64,000 nt of DNA, from positions 1-64,000 of the forward strand of contig NZ_MJAJ01000025.1 in the NCBI RefSeq assembly GCF_001746365.1, written 5' to 3'. Within the stretch, counting starts at the first letter, position 1. Each line of letters starts with the position of its first letter. Positions 1 through 7,851 of this stretch are shown here, in pieces. Both the position numbers and the translations under genes were made by a program. The notes under the pieces are model-generated. The model was not told the origin of the DNA, searched no databases, and was given only the letters and a program-made list of their open reading frames with translations. The DNA comes from Streptomyces sp. LUP30. Lineage in GTDB: Bacteria > Actinomycetota > Actinomycetes > Streptomycetales > Streptomycetaceae.

Positions 1-652
1 CCTGCGCTCCATCGAAGCGACCCTGCAACGCACCGGCCTGGACCGCCTCGACATCGTCTACCTCCACGACCCCGACGACCACTGGCGCCAAGCGGCCGAC
101 GAGGCCATGCCCACCCTCGCCGCACTGCGCGACCAAGGCGTCATCGACGCCATCGGCGCCGGCATGAACCAGTCCGCCATGCTCGCCCGCTTCCTGCGCG
201 AAACCCCCGCCGACGTCGTCATGCTCGCCGGCCGCTACACCCTCCTCGACCAGTCCGCACTCGACGACGTCCTGCCCGCCGCAGCAGAACACGACAAAAG
301 CGTCGTCGCCGTCGGCGTCTTCAACTCCGGACTCCTCTCCCGCGACCGACCCACCGAAGGCATGAAATACGACTACCAGGACGCCCCACCACACCTCCTC
401 ACCCGAGCCCTGGCCATCGCCGACGTCTGCGCGGCACACGGCACCACCCTCCCCGCCGCCGCCATCGCCTTCCCCCACACCCACCCCAGCGTCGTCAACG
501 TCACCCTCGGTATGCGCGGCCCCGACCAGGTGACGCGGAACGTGGAACTGCACCGGAGCACCGTCCCCGAGGCTCTCTGGGACGACCTCCGGCGCCAAGG
601 GCTGATCAGGTCCGACGTCCCCTCCGGAAGCCGACGTCCGCCGACCGGCTGA
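1..652 (+). CDS. Aldo/keto reductase, C-terminal part (fucose/D-threo-aldose dehydrogenase type)
   Basis: The reading frame is open from the left edge, so the N-terminus lies outside the window; about 216 residues are visible. The stretch LDRLDIVYLHDPDDHW holds the catalytic-His strand typical of aldo/keto reductases, and the DPDDHW form is the one I know from L-fucose or D-threo-aldose 1-dehydrogenases. These oxidise free aldoses to lactones with NAD(P) in the cytoplasm. The later part (GVFNSGLLSR, then AIAFPHTHPSVVNVTLGMRGPDQVTRN) matches the usual C-terminal barrel of that group. It ends at TGA 650-652 and converges on the secreted beta-helix hydrolase at 1241-3934. Substrate assignment is inference; membership of the aldo/keto reductase family is firm. 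Confidence 0.88.
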   Translation, partial: LRSIEATLQRTGLDRLDIVYLHDPDDHWRQAADEAMPTLAALRDQGVIDAIGAGMNQSAMLARFLRETPADVVMLAGRYTLLDQSALDDVLPAAAEHDKSVVAVGVFNSGLLSRDRPTEGMKYDYQDAPPHLLTRALAIADVCAAHGTTLPAAAIAFPHTHPSVVNVTLGMRGPDQVTRNVELHRSTVPEALWDDLRRQGLIRSDVPSGSRRPPTG

Positions 653-885
653 TCGTGCGGCGCCGCACGGACCGGGAGCGGCGCACCGGGATCGCACGCA
701 CCAAAGGAGTTCCCCCCTCCCCGGCCCCTGACCGGCCGGGCGACAACCACTGGGCGGCCACCGTCGAGGAGCTGCTCGACGTGGACTCATACGGCCTCTC
801 CACGGCCATGAGCCGTGCACCCCGCTCAGCCGCCACAGTGCGCTGTCGCGGGTGACGCGGAAGGGCCGAGACCAACGAAGGACCC

Positions 886-926
886 GCGGGGACGGTGTCG
901 GCGACAGCAGCCGGCACCGTCCCCGC
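886..926. terminator. Long hairpin in the 653-1240 intergenic region
   Basis: GCGGGGACGGTG (886-897) pairs perfectly with CACCGTCCCCGC (915-926) around a 17-base loop. It lies 234 bases after the reductase stop. The whole region 653-1240 has no frame I would call a gene; its open frames are Arg/Pro-rich and have no recognisable product. It contains this hairpin and the two stronger ones at 1121-1157 and 1177-1212. Confidence 0.45.
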
Positions 927-1120
927 ATGCGTGCCCGCGTCCTGGTCGGCGGCCGGGGGTGCAGCGTCGGCGACGTGTTTCGCAGGAACCTCGGACGCCC
1001 ACCCCTGAGGGGCTCGCACCGGGCGGGTGGCGCGGCTACCGGGCCGATCCCGCCCGTCGCCCCTGGGCAGAACCGGACCTGCGGGAGCGGTCCGGCGAGC
1101 GACCGCAGGTAGGCGGCCAC

Positions 1121-1157
1121 GCCGAAGCCGCCCCTCCGGCGAAGGGGCGGCTTCGGC
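1121..1157. terminator. Strong terminator-like hairpin 1
   Basis: A perfect 15-bp stem (GCCGAAGCCGCCCCT at 1121-1135, complement at 1143-1157) closes a 7-base loop. There is no T-tract, as is usual in Streptomyces. It lies between two convergent genes and probably acts in both directions. Confidence 0.7.
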
Positions 1158-1176
1158 AGGGCGAGCGGGCGGGAAC

Positions 1177-1212
1177 GGTGGGGCCGGAAGGCCGTCGCCT
1201 TCCGGCCCCACC
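1177..1212. terminator. Strong terminator-like hairpin 2
   Basis: A perfect 16-bp stem (GGTGGGGCCGGAAGGC at 1177-1192, complement at 1197-1212) closes a 4-base loop. It sits 28 bases beyond the stop of the minus-strand hydrolase and 20 bases after hairpin 1, so the convergent pair is insulated by tandem hairpins. Confidence 0.72.
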
Positions 1213-1240
1213 GACTGCCGCTCCGCATCGGGTCACCCTG

Positions 1241-3934
1241 TCACTGGATCGTCCAAGCCTGGTTTGCCTGATCGAGGGGCATCCACTGATCGATGGCGGC
1301 GCCGTTCGCCGTCGATCCGTTGCCCACCTCCAGGATCTGCCTGCTCTCGAAGTTGCGGATCACGAACCCACCGGTGGTCGGCTCGAAGTACCACAGCTGG
1401 TTGTTGCCGCCGGCGAAGGAGTACTGCTGCAGCGTGGTCCCCCTCCGATGGCTGAAGCCGTTGACGTCGAGGACCTTGCCGCTGTTCCTGCTCACGATCC
1501 GGTAGAGCTGCCCGCTGACCGGAACGATGTTCCACTGCTGGTTGGCTCCCCCGGTACTCGGCCACTGGACGACGCTCGCCCTGTCGGCGGTGGAGCTCTG
1601 GTACACGTCCATCACCTGACCGCTGTTGACGTTCTTGATCGTGTAGAACGTCGAGGGGTCGATGTTCGGGGTACTGGTCGCGTCCTCCAGCGCCCCGCCG
1701 GCCTGCTGGACACTGAAGTCAGTGATGAAGAAGTACGCGCCGTCGGTCTTGGCGACCCGCAGGTAGCGGAACTTCTGGCGGACGTCGATGTCGCCCGTCA
1801 GTGTCGAGGTGAAAGGCAGTGTGGTGGCGCCCTGGCGCCCCAGCACGGTGTAGGTGGCGAACGACGGGTCGTTGGAGCCGCGGATCTCGAACTGGCTGCG
1901 GGTCGCCGGCTGGTCAAGTTCCTGACGAGTCGTCAGGGAGAACTGTCCGAGCTGGTGGGCCTGCCCGAGGTCGACCTGCCACCAGGCCGAGGTGTCGCTC
2001 CCGGTCGGTGACCAGCCGGTGGCACCGTCGTTGTCGTCGGCTTTGGCCGCCCCCCAGGCGGAGCCGTACACCGAGGAGGAGGACGCCGGCTTGTGATGCG
2101 CCAGGTTGTTCCTGGCCGACAGCCCCTGGTAGGCGGGCTCCAACCCCGAGGCTTTGATGACCGAGTCGCCGGACGTCGTGTTGTCGGTGAGCGTGACGTG
2201 GGTGCCGTTGCGGTTCTGGTTGATGAATCCGTCGGTGTGCGACAGCACGTTGTTCGAAAGGGTCATGTTGTCCGACCCCTCGTCCAGGTAGACGCCCGCC
2301 ACGGCTGAGCCGCAGGCGGCCGGGCCACGCACCACGTCGTGGATGTAGTTGCCGTTGATGACCGTGCCGGGGTCGTTGGAGAGGTGGTAGATGCCGGCGG
2401 AGTCGCAGAGCCGGTTCATCACGTTGCCGAGGCGGTTGTAGCTGACACTGTTGTTGCCTTCGGCGTTGGCCGCCGACTGCCAGCCCCAGCCGAGCGAGAT
2501 GCCGGCCCACGGAGTGTCGGATATGTCGTTGTGGTCGATGGTGGTGCTGTTGACGAAGCCCGCGTTGACGCCGGCGGTGCCCAGGTAGTCCTCGCCGATC
2601 CGGGTGATCAGGTTGTTCTTGACGGTGACGTTCTTGACCACCTCCCGGGCGTCTTCACCGGCCGGAGAGGCGGGCGGGTTGTAGACGGTGTGGTACTCCA
2701 CGGTCGGATCGGAGAACTTTCCGACCGTGATCCCGTTGCCGGCGATGTCGGAGATGAGGTTGCCGGTCACGGTGCTGTCGTGCACGCCGTGGTGGAGGTC
2801 GAGGGCGGTGGCGCCCATCTGCGTGAAGGTGTTGTCGGTGAAGGAGAGACGGTCGGCGTTCGCGGCCTGGACCCCGGCCGGCGGACGACCCACGAACTGC
2901 TTGTTGGAGCTGTCGGCCGAGATGTTGTAGTTGCCGCCCTGGGCGTTGAGGTAGCCGTTGTCGGTCGCTTCCATCCACGTGGTCCGGGTGAAGGTGATCC
3001 CGGAGAAGCGCAGGTCATGGACGGGACTGTCCAGGCTCGTGCCCTTGACGTCGAACAGCGTCCTGAGCGTGGGCGCCTGCACGGTGGCCGTGGACATGTC
3101 CTCGCCGGGGCGGGGCTTGTAGTAGACGGTCTGCGCGGCGGTGTCGACGTAGAACTCGCCCGGTTCGTTGAGGAACTCGTGGGCGTTCTCGAAGTGAAGG
3201 GGAGAGCCGTTGGAGAGTACCGGAAATGGCCGCGGGAAGAGGATGCCCGCCTCGTGGTCCTGGATCGACACGTTGGCGGTGCCGTTGCCGGAGGTGATCG
3301 ACTTCAGCCGCAGATAGCTCTCGCCCCATTGCGTTTCCAGCATCATCTCGACCTTGCCGAGCTGGCCCCAGTCGGAGACCTGTGAACTGAGCACCTTCAG
3401 CAGCTTGTTGGTGTTGTCGCTGCCCTGCAGCTGAAAGTCCGAGCCGACGTCGGGGAAGCGGGCCCGGGTGGCACGGACCCCGTTGACGTACAGCTGCCGG
3501 AAGGTGAGGCCGCCCACGGGCGCCTTGTACTCGCCGTTCGCCGCCGCGGTCCAGCCGGTGATCGCCTGGCCGCCGGTGATCACGGGCGTCTCACCGTTGT
3601 ACGCCTGGTAGACGACCGTGTGGCCGTTCGTGCCCGAGTCGCCGGTGCCGAAGACGACCGGGGCGGTGAGGGGGTAGGCGCCTCCGCGCAGGTTCACGAC
3701 GATGTCGTCGGACATGTTCGCGTTGCGGGCGCGGACCGCGGTCTGCGCGGCCTGTACGGTCCTGAAGGCTGCGGCGGTGCTGTTTCCCGGGTTGCCGTCG
3801 CTGCCGTTGACGGGGTCGACGTAGAAGTTCGTCGTGGCCGCGTAGGCGGGTTGAGCGGGCAGCACGGCCGTGAAGACGACGGCTGCCGCTGCGAGCGCCT
3901 TGACCGTCCCCGCGCCGATGCGTAGGGGTCTCAT
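1241..3934 (-). CDS. Secreted beta-helix glycoside hydrolase (GH141-like) with F5/8C and ricin-type lectin domains
   Basis: The 897-residue protein starts at ATG 3934, which follows GGAGGAGG by about 8 bases; upstream in-frame codons lack such a site. Residues 1-33 are a Sec signal peptide ending AYA-A. A right-handed parallel beta-helix follows (about 35-600). It opens FYVDPVNGSDGNPG and shows repeated NNLITRIG / DHNDISD / NGNYIHD coils, the pattern I associate with GH141 alpha-L-fucosidase/xylanase relatives. Then comes a discoidin (F5/8 type C) domain (about 640-765, AWWQVDLGQ) and a C-terminal ricin B trefoil (about 775-897) with three QxW repeats (NQQW, NQLW, NQAW). It probably binds and trims plant wall polysaccharide outside the cell. 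The exact substrate is not readable. The convergent neighbour looks like a fucose-type dehydrogenase. Confidence 0.86.
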   Translation of the reverse strand: MRPLRIGAGTVKALAAAAVVFTAVLPAQPAYAATTNFYVDPVNGSDGNPGNSTAAAFRTVQAAQTAVRARNANMSDDIVVNLRGGAYPLTAPVVFGTGDSGTNGHTVVYQAYNGETPVITGGQAITGWTAAANGEYKAPVGGLTFRQLYVNGVRATRARFPDVGSDFQLQGSDNTNKLLKVLSSQVSDWGQLGKVEMMLETQWGESYLRLKSITSGNGTANVSIQDHEAGILFPRPFPVLSNGSPLHFENAHEFLNEPGEFYVDTAAQTVYYKPRPGEDMSTATVQAPTLRTLFDVKGTSLDSPVHDLRFSGITFTRTTWMEATDNGYLNAQGGNYNISADSSNKQFVGRPPAGVQAANADRLSFTDNTFTQMGATALDLHHGVHDSTVTGNLISDIAGNGITVGKFSDPTVEYHTVYNPPASPAGEDAREVVKNVTVKNNLITRIGEDYLGTAGVNAGFVNSTTIDHNDISDTPWAGISLGWGWQSAANAEGNNSVSYNRLGNVMNRLCDSAGIYHLSNDPGTVINGNYIHDVVRGPAACGSAVAGVYLDEGSDNMTLSNNVLSHTDGFINQNRNGTHVTLTDNTTSGDSVIKASGLEPAYQGLSARNNLAHHKPASSSSVYGSAWGAAKADDNDGATGWSPTGSDTSAWWQVDLGQAHQLGQFSLTTRQELDQPATRSQFEIRGSNDPSFATYTVLGRQGATTLPFTSTLTGDIDVRQKFRYLRVAKTDGAYFFITDFSVQQAGGALEDATSTPNIDPSTFYTIKNVNSGQVMDVYQSSTADRASVVQWPSTGGANQQWNIVPVSGQLYRIVSRNSGKVLDVNGFSHRRGTTLQQYSFAGGNNQLWYFEPTTGGFVIRNFESRQILEVGNGSTANGAAIDQWMPLDQANQAWTIQ

Positions 3935-4007
3935 CTGTGGTGTCCTCCTCCAAGTCCCGCCTGTATGAGTTGTATTTATTGAGGAAGAAGGCATCCGGGT
4001 CAAGATG

Positions 4008-4021
4008 ATAGGCATGCCTAT
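4008..4021. promoter_or_regulatory. Perfect 14-bp palindrome upstream of the beta-helix hydrolase
   Basis: ATAGGCATGCCTAT is a perfect dyad centred 80 bases before the hydrolase start, next to an AT-rich stretch (3969-3985) that is unusual here. Position and symmetry suggest an operator for a LacI- or GntR-type repressor. No such regulator is in the window. Confidence 0.45.
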
Positions 4022-4674
4022 TTTCCCCTCTGGTGCACCACCGATGACCTACGGACGCATCATGGTCACGGGGCACTGACCACCGGCAGTAACGAATCAC
4101 TGCAGCTGGCAGCGAGATCACCGTGACGTTCGACTGTTCACCGCGGCCCGCACCGTCGACTCGCCGAGACCACTCGCGCTAGATAAGTAGTACTCATTTC
4201 GGGGTTTCCGTCGTCCCCAATCCCTACCTCACACGGAAGGGGCAAGGCCAGGTGTCGGGCTCGTGGCCAAGTTCGAGGGCCGGCCGACGGAGGGGCGAGC
4301 AGCCAGGTCACCGGTCGCGCGGGGCGGGTCGTAGCGGGACGCGCCGGTGTGGACGGTGTCGCGCAGCAGCCGGGCAAGGGCGCTGTCGTGTCGGCGGCCA
4401 AGGCCGTCATCGTCTGCCGAAGCTCCTAGGCCGGCAGTTCGGCGTACCGGCCCTGGATGACCGACGCGTCGACGAGAAGGGGGCCTCATTCCTGCATGTA
4501 CGCGGCATGTTGACCTCCTGTGCCCGATTGCTGCTGTCACCTATGAGGCGTGAACTGGCAACGTCACATTGGGAGGTCACACAACAGGGCGGGCCGACCG
4601 GCACAGGCCCTGGCCCTGGCCCTGGCCCTGCGGATGATCAGGCCGCCCTTCAGGTCGGTTCAGGTCAGCTCAGT
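4022..4674. other. Intergenic region without a convincing gene
   Basis: I see no frame with a recognisable protein. The first 200 bases are less GC-rich and probably carry the hydrolase promoter. A short tandem GGCCCT run (four units, about 4605-4630) and degenerate CAGGTC/CAGTTC copies (about 4650-4680) precede the stop of the lipoprotein gene. Confidence 0.5.
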
Positions 4675-5319
4675 TCAGGGGCGAAGCTTGGGCAGCAGCG
4701 CCCGGGCGGTCTGCGCCATGGCCGGCCAGGCCGCCTTGATCTGCTGATCCGTCAGGAGATTCAGGCTCTGCACCTGCACCTCGCATTCCAGGTTGCTGTC
4801 CCGGACCATCAGCCGGAGGTCGGTGGCGAACGGCGCGGAGTCCTTGACGTTCTCGTAGCGAAACGCCGCGCGGCCCAATCCCGGTTCCAGCACCACCGGT
4901 CCCTTGGCCTCACGCCGCGCGGAGGACAGCCGGTATGAGTGCTGCTTGATCGCGATTGCCACGTTCTTCCATGCGGAGCAGTAGACGATGGAACGGCCGT
5001 CCGTCTTGGCCCCGGCCGTCTTGAAGCCCTGCAGGCAGGCCGCGCCGCTGGCGGTCGCCGGATCCGAGCCGGTCTTCTCCCCCTTCGGCGAGCCTGCTCT
5101 CGGCGCGACGGCGGCGGTCAGCGGGCCGAAGTCGACGTTCGAGCAGAGGTCCGTCGGCGGACGGTAGTCACCCGTCCCGTGTGTCGGCTCGGCGGACGCC
5201 GACGGCGTGCCTGCGGCCTGGGCCGTGGCCTTGCCGTCCTCACCGCCGACGCTGCACCCGGCCAATGCGACGAGCACGAGCACCGTGCCCGTCCCCCGGC
5301 TCGCCGCACGAATGCCCAT
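4675..5319 (-). CDS. Putative lipoprotein of unknown function
   Basis: ATG 5319 is chosen because GTGAGG lies 9 bases upstream; a GTG at 5334 is an alternative. The 214-residue product has an N-terminal hydrophobic segment ending in the lipobox LAGC, so it should be lipidated and anchored outside the membrane. A short Ser/Thr/Ala-rich linker leads to a single globular domain with four cysteines (C in LCSNVDFG, CLQGF, VYCSAW, LECEV) that could form two disulfides. The layout resembles the DUF3558-type lipoproteins common in Streptomyces, but I cannot confirm the family. It has no obvious operon partner; the next gene is divergent. Confidence 0.8.
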   Translation of the reverse strand: MGIRAASRGTGTVLVLVALAGCSVGGEDGKATAQAAGTPSASAEPTHGTGDYRPPTDLCSNVDFGPLTAAVAPRAGSPKGEKTGSDPATASGAACLQGFKTAGAKTDGRSIVYCSAWKNVAIAIKQHSYRLSSARREAKGPVVLEPGLGRAAFRYENVKDSAPFATDLRLMVRDSNLECEVQVQSLNLLTDQQIKAAWPAMAQTARALLPKLRP

Positions 5320-5716
5320 TCCCGTGAACCTCACTACGCCCCCATGTTCTTTCCCCTCGGCGCCGGTCAGTACCGGCCTGCGGCCAACGGCGTCGCCATC
5401 CTCGCAAAGCGCGGTGCCGGATACATCGGGGGAAACACTGAGTCGTCCCCGCCGTGGATGCGGCGGAACGGGAGATCGTCGTCAACTGCTCCGGCTCGGC
5501 ACACCGTTCGGAGCGGCCAGGGGGCGAGTGCGGGCAATGTCGCAGGTGCGCCCCGGGCCGTCCGGGATCCTCGCCCTGCCCTGGCTCCGCTCCCCCGCGC
5601 ATCGCCGGCCGACGAATCCGAGGTCTGCCGCCACCTGTTGAAAGGGGTGGAGGAGTCGGGTGCGGGGCATGTACTCCAGACCGGACGCACCGGAGGCACA
5701 TCACGAGGAGGCCGTC

Positions 5717-5824
5717 ATGAATCGTCAGGCCCGGATTCATGTCCGTGTGAGTCGTCGGCCCGCCTCGCCCTCGAGGGACGAGATCGACCGCAGGACGCCG
5801 TCGGGACGCCTCCTGCCGTACTGA
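5717..5824 (+). CDS. Possible 35-residue peptide
   Basis: ATG 5717 follows a good GAGGAGG site by 6 bases and reads to TGA 5822-5824. The product is Arg-rich (MNRQARIHVRVSRR...) with no signal peptide or known domain. It lies in the 700-base space between the lipoprotein and the histidine kinase. The only support is the ribosome binding site and ordinary codon use, so it could equally be a chance frame. The rest of 5320-6019 shows no gene. Confidence 0.25.
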   Translation: MNRQARIHVRVSRRPASPSRDEIDRRTPSGRLLPY

Positions 5825-5960
5825 CGGAGGAGGCGGCGTCAGGCGGTGGGCCCGGGTGCGGGCGCCGGGCGGCACGGCGGTCAGGACCGGTTCCAGGAGC
5901 CGACGGTCTGTTCGCTGGGCGGCGAGCGCGACGGGGTGCGGTGAGCGGGATGCGGTGGAG

Positions 5961-5992
5961 CCCGCTTCTCACTCTTGCGAGTGAGGTGCGGG
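5961..5992. promoter_or_regulatory. Dyad in front of the two-component genes
   Basis: CTCACTC-TTGC-GAGTGAG (5968-5985) is a perfect 7-bp inverted repeat, extended by outer arms CCCGC (5961-5965) and GCGGG (5988-5992). It ends 27 bases before the kinase ATG. The core TCACTC-N4-GAGTGA has the form of sites bound by NarL/BldM-type regulators, so autoregulation by the response regulator encoded downstream is likely. A 5' leader hairpin is the alternative. Confidence 0.5.
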
Positions 5993-6019
5993 GGCCCGTC
6001 GGCCAGGACACTGAACGGC

Positions 6020-7108
6020 ATGCGAAGCCCACGGATCGTCGACCCGCTGGTGGCGCTGGCCGTTACCCTGGCCACGGTCGTCCCCGTGCTGCTTCCACCC
6101 GTGCGTTGGTGGGTGGTACTGCCGGCACTGTTCGCTTCCGTACCGGTGCTGTGGCGGTGCCGGGCGCCGGTGCCGGTCACCCTGGTGGTCGGTGCGGCGA
6201 TGACCGCGCTGGTGCTGTGGCAGAAGCCGCTGCTGCTGCCGTGGGGACCACTGGTGGGCGTGTACACGGTTGCGGCGTTGAGCCGTCCCCTGGTGCGGCT
6301 GGTGTCGTTGCCGATCACGGTGGCCGCCGTCTACCTCTCGCTGGCTCTGCCGCAGGAGAACACCGACGTCTATCCGCTCATGGGGACGGCCTTCCTCGCG
6401 GCGTTCGCGCTGGGCACAGCCGAACACGCACGCCGTTCACAAGCTGCGGAGCATGCCGAGCGCGCCCGGCGCCTCGAACAGGAGAGAGTCGCGGCGGTGC
6501 TGCGGGAACGCGCCCGCATCGCCCGCGACATGCACGACATCGTGACGCACTCGGTCGGTCTGATGGTCGTCCAGGCGGAGGCCGGTCCCTTCGCCCGGCG
6601 GGGCGAGGCCGACGCGACGGACCCCCGGGACCCCCGGACCGAGGTCTTCGACCTCATCGCCGACACCGGACGGGCCACCCTGACCCAGTTGCGTGCGCTG
6701 CTCGGTGTCCTGAGGGAGATCCCGGCGGGTGCGCCACAGCCCGGTCTCGCCACGCTCGGGGACCTCGTGCGGGCCTTTGAACTTCCGGTGACGCTGACCG
6801 TGGAGGGTGCGCCGCGCACGGTCCCGCCGGAGGTCGGTGTCGCCGCGTACCGGATCGTCCAGGAGGCGCTGACGAACGTGCGCAAGCACGCCGCAGCCGG
6901 TTCCGTGTCCGTACGGGTCCGCTGGGGCGGCGATCTGGAGATCGAGGTCGCCGACGACGGCCGGGGCGGCACGCCGCGACCGGGGGGCCTGGGGATCATC
7001 GGGATGCACGAGCGCGCGACGACGTGCGGCGGCACGGTGCGCACCGGGCCGGGACCGCGGGGGTTCACCGTCCTCGCGCGGTTTCCGGTGGAACGAGCCG
7101 CATGCTGA
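6020..7108 (+). CDS. Two-component sensor histidine kinase (NarX/DesK type)
   Basis: A 362-residue membrane kinase. Residues 9-125 hold four or five hydrophobic helices with very short loops, so the stimulus is probably sensed in or at the membrane. A short coiled coil then leads to the HisKA_3 box ARIARDMHDIVTHS with phospho-acceptor H172. The HATPase_c domain follows: N-box AYRIVQEALTNVRKH, G-box DDGRGG and a second glycine-rich loop, GGLGIIGMHER. It phosphorylates the response regulator encoded by the next gene, whose start overlaps its stop by 7 bases. ATG 6020 was chosen because it opens directly into the first membrane helix; the longer in-frame extension is Arg-rich and unlike the family. 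Confidence 0.93.
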   Translation: MRSPRIVDPLVALAVTLATVVPVLLPPVRWWVVLPALFASVPVLWRCRAPVPVTLVVGAAMTALVLWQKPLLLPWGPLVGVYTVAALSRPLVRLVSLPITVAAVYLSLALPQENTDVYPLMGTAFLAAFALGTAEHARRSQAAEHAERARRLEQERVAAVLRERARIARDMHDIVTHSVGLMVVQAEAGPFARRGEADATDPRDPRTEVFDLIADTGRATLTQLRALLGVLREIPAGAPQPGLATLGDLVRAFELPVTLTVEGAPRTVPPEVGVAAYRIVQEALTNVRKHAAAGSVSVRVRWGGDLEIEVADDGRGGTPRPGGLGIIGMHERATTCGGTVRTGPGPRGFTVLARFPVERAAC

Positions 7109-7764
7109 GCGTTCTCGTCGCCGACGACCAGGACCTGTTCCGAGCGGCGTTCGCCGCGATCCTGGACGGTCAGGACGACATGACGGTGGTCGGCGAGGCG
7201 GGCGACGGCGCCGCCGCGGTCCGGGCTGCGCACGCACTGCGGCCCGACGTGGTGGTCATGGACGTGCGGATGCCCATCATGAACGGGATCGAGGCCACCG
7301 AACGGATCTGTGCGGCGCTGCCTTCCCGGGTCCTGGTGCTCACCATGTTCGACCTGGACGAGTACGTCTACGACGCCTTGCGGGCGGGGGCCAGCGGGTT
7401 CCTGCTGAAGGACATCAGACGGGACGAACTCGCCCGGGCCGTCCGGACAGTGGCAGCGGGCGACTCGCTGCTCGCCCCCGCGGTCACCCGCCGGCTGGTG
7501 GAGGACCTGGTCAGGCGACCGAGCCACGGCGTCGCCCCTCGTCTTGCGGCCCGGCTGGGGCAGCTCACCGCCCGGGAGGCCGAGACGCTACGGCTCGTCG
7601 CCCGTGGCCTGTCGAACGCGGAGATCGCGGTCGATTTGGTCGTCACCGAGCACACCGTCAAGACGCACGTGAGCCACGTCCTCACCAAACTCGGCCTGCG
7701 CGACCGCGTCCAGGCGGTGGTGTTCGCCTACGAGTCCGGTCTTGTCGCACCGGGGAACCGGTAG
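7102..7764 (+). CDS. LuxR/NarL-family response regulator
   Basis: The 220-residue protein has an N-terminal receiver domain with acidic pocket VADDQD and phospho-acceptor D54 in VVMDVRMP, followed by switch Thr (VLTMFD) and Lys (LLKDIR). The C-terminal GerE-type helix-turn-helix (LTAREAETLRLVARG, then NAEIAVDLVVTEHTVKTHV) places it in the NarL class of transcription factors. It is translationally coupled to the kinase (ATGCTGA overlap) and forms a cognate pair with it. The dyad at 5961-5992 is its most plausible own target. Its other targets are unknown; the next gene follows after 87 bases on the same strand and could be co-transcribed. Confidence 0.94.
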   Translation: MLSVLVADDQDLFRAAFAAILDGQDDMTVVGEAGDGAAAVRAAHALRPDVVVMDVRMPIMNGIEATERICAALPSRVLVLTMFDLDEYVYDALRAGASGFLLKDIRRDELARAVRTVAAGDSLLAPAVTRRLVEDLVRRPSHGVAPRLAARLGQLTAREAETLRLVARGLSNAEIAVDLVVTEHTVKTHVSHVLTKLGLRDRVQAVVFAYESGLVAPGNR

Positions 7765-7851
7765 TCCGTAGCCCATGGCTCGCGGGAGTGAGGGCGGAAA
7801 GCGCTCGTGGGAGGGACGCCCCGGGGCAGCCGCGCGGAACACGATCGCCCC

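Noticed and set aside
4603..4630. GGCCCT tandem run as a regulatory array
   Set aside because: Short simple-sequence repeat with no dyad and no clear promoter context.
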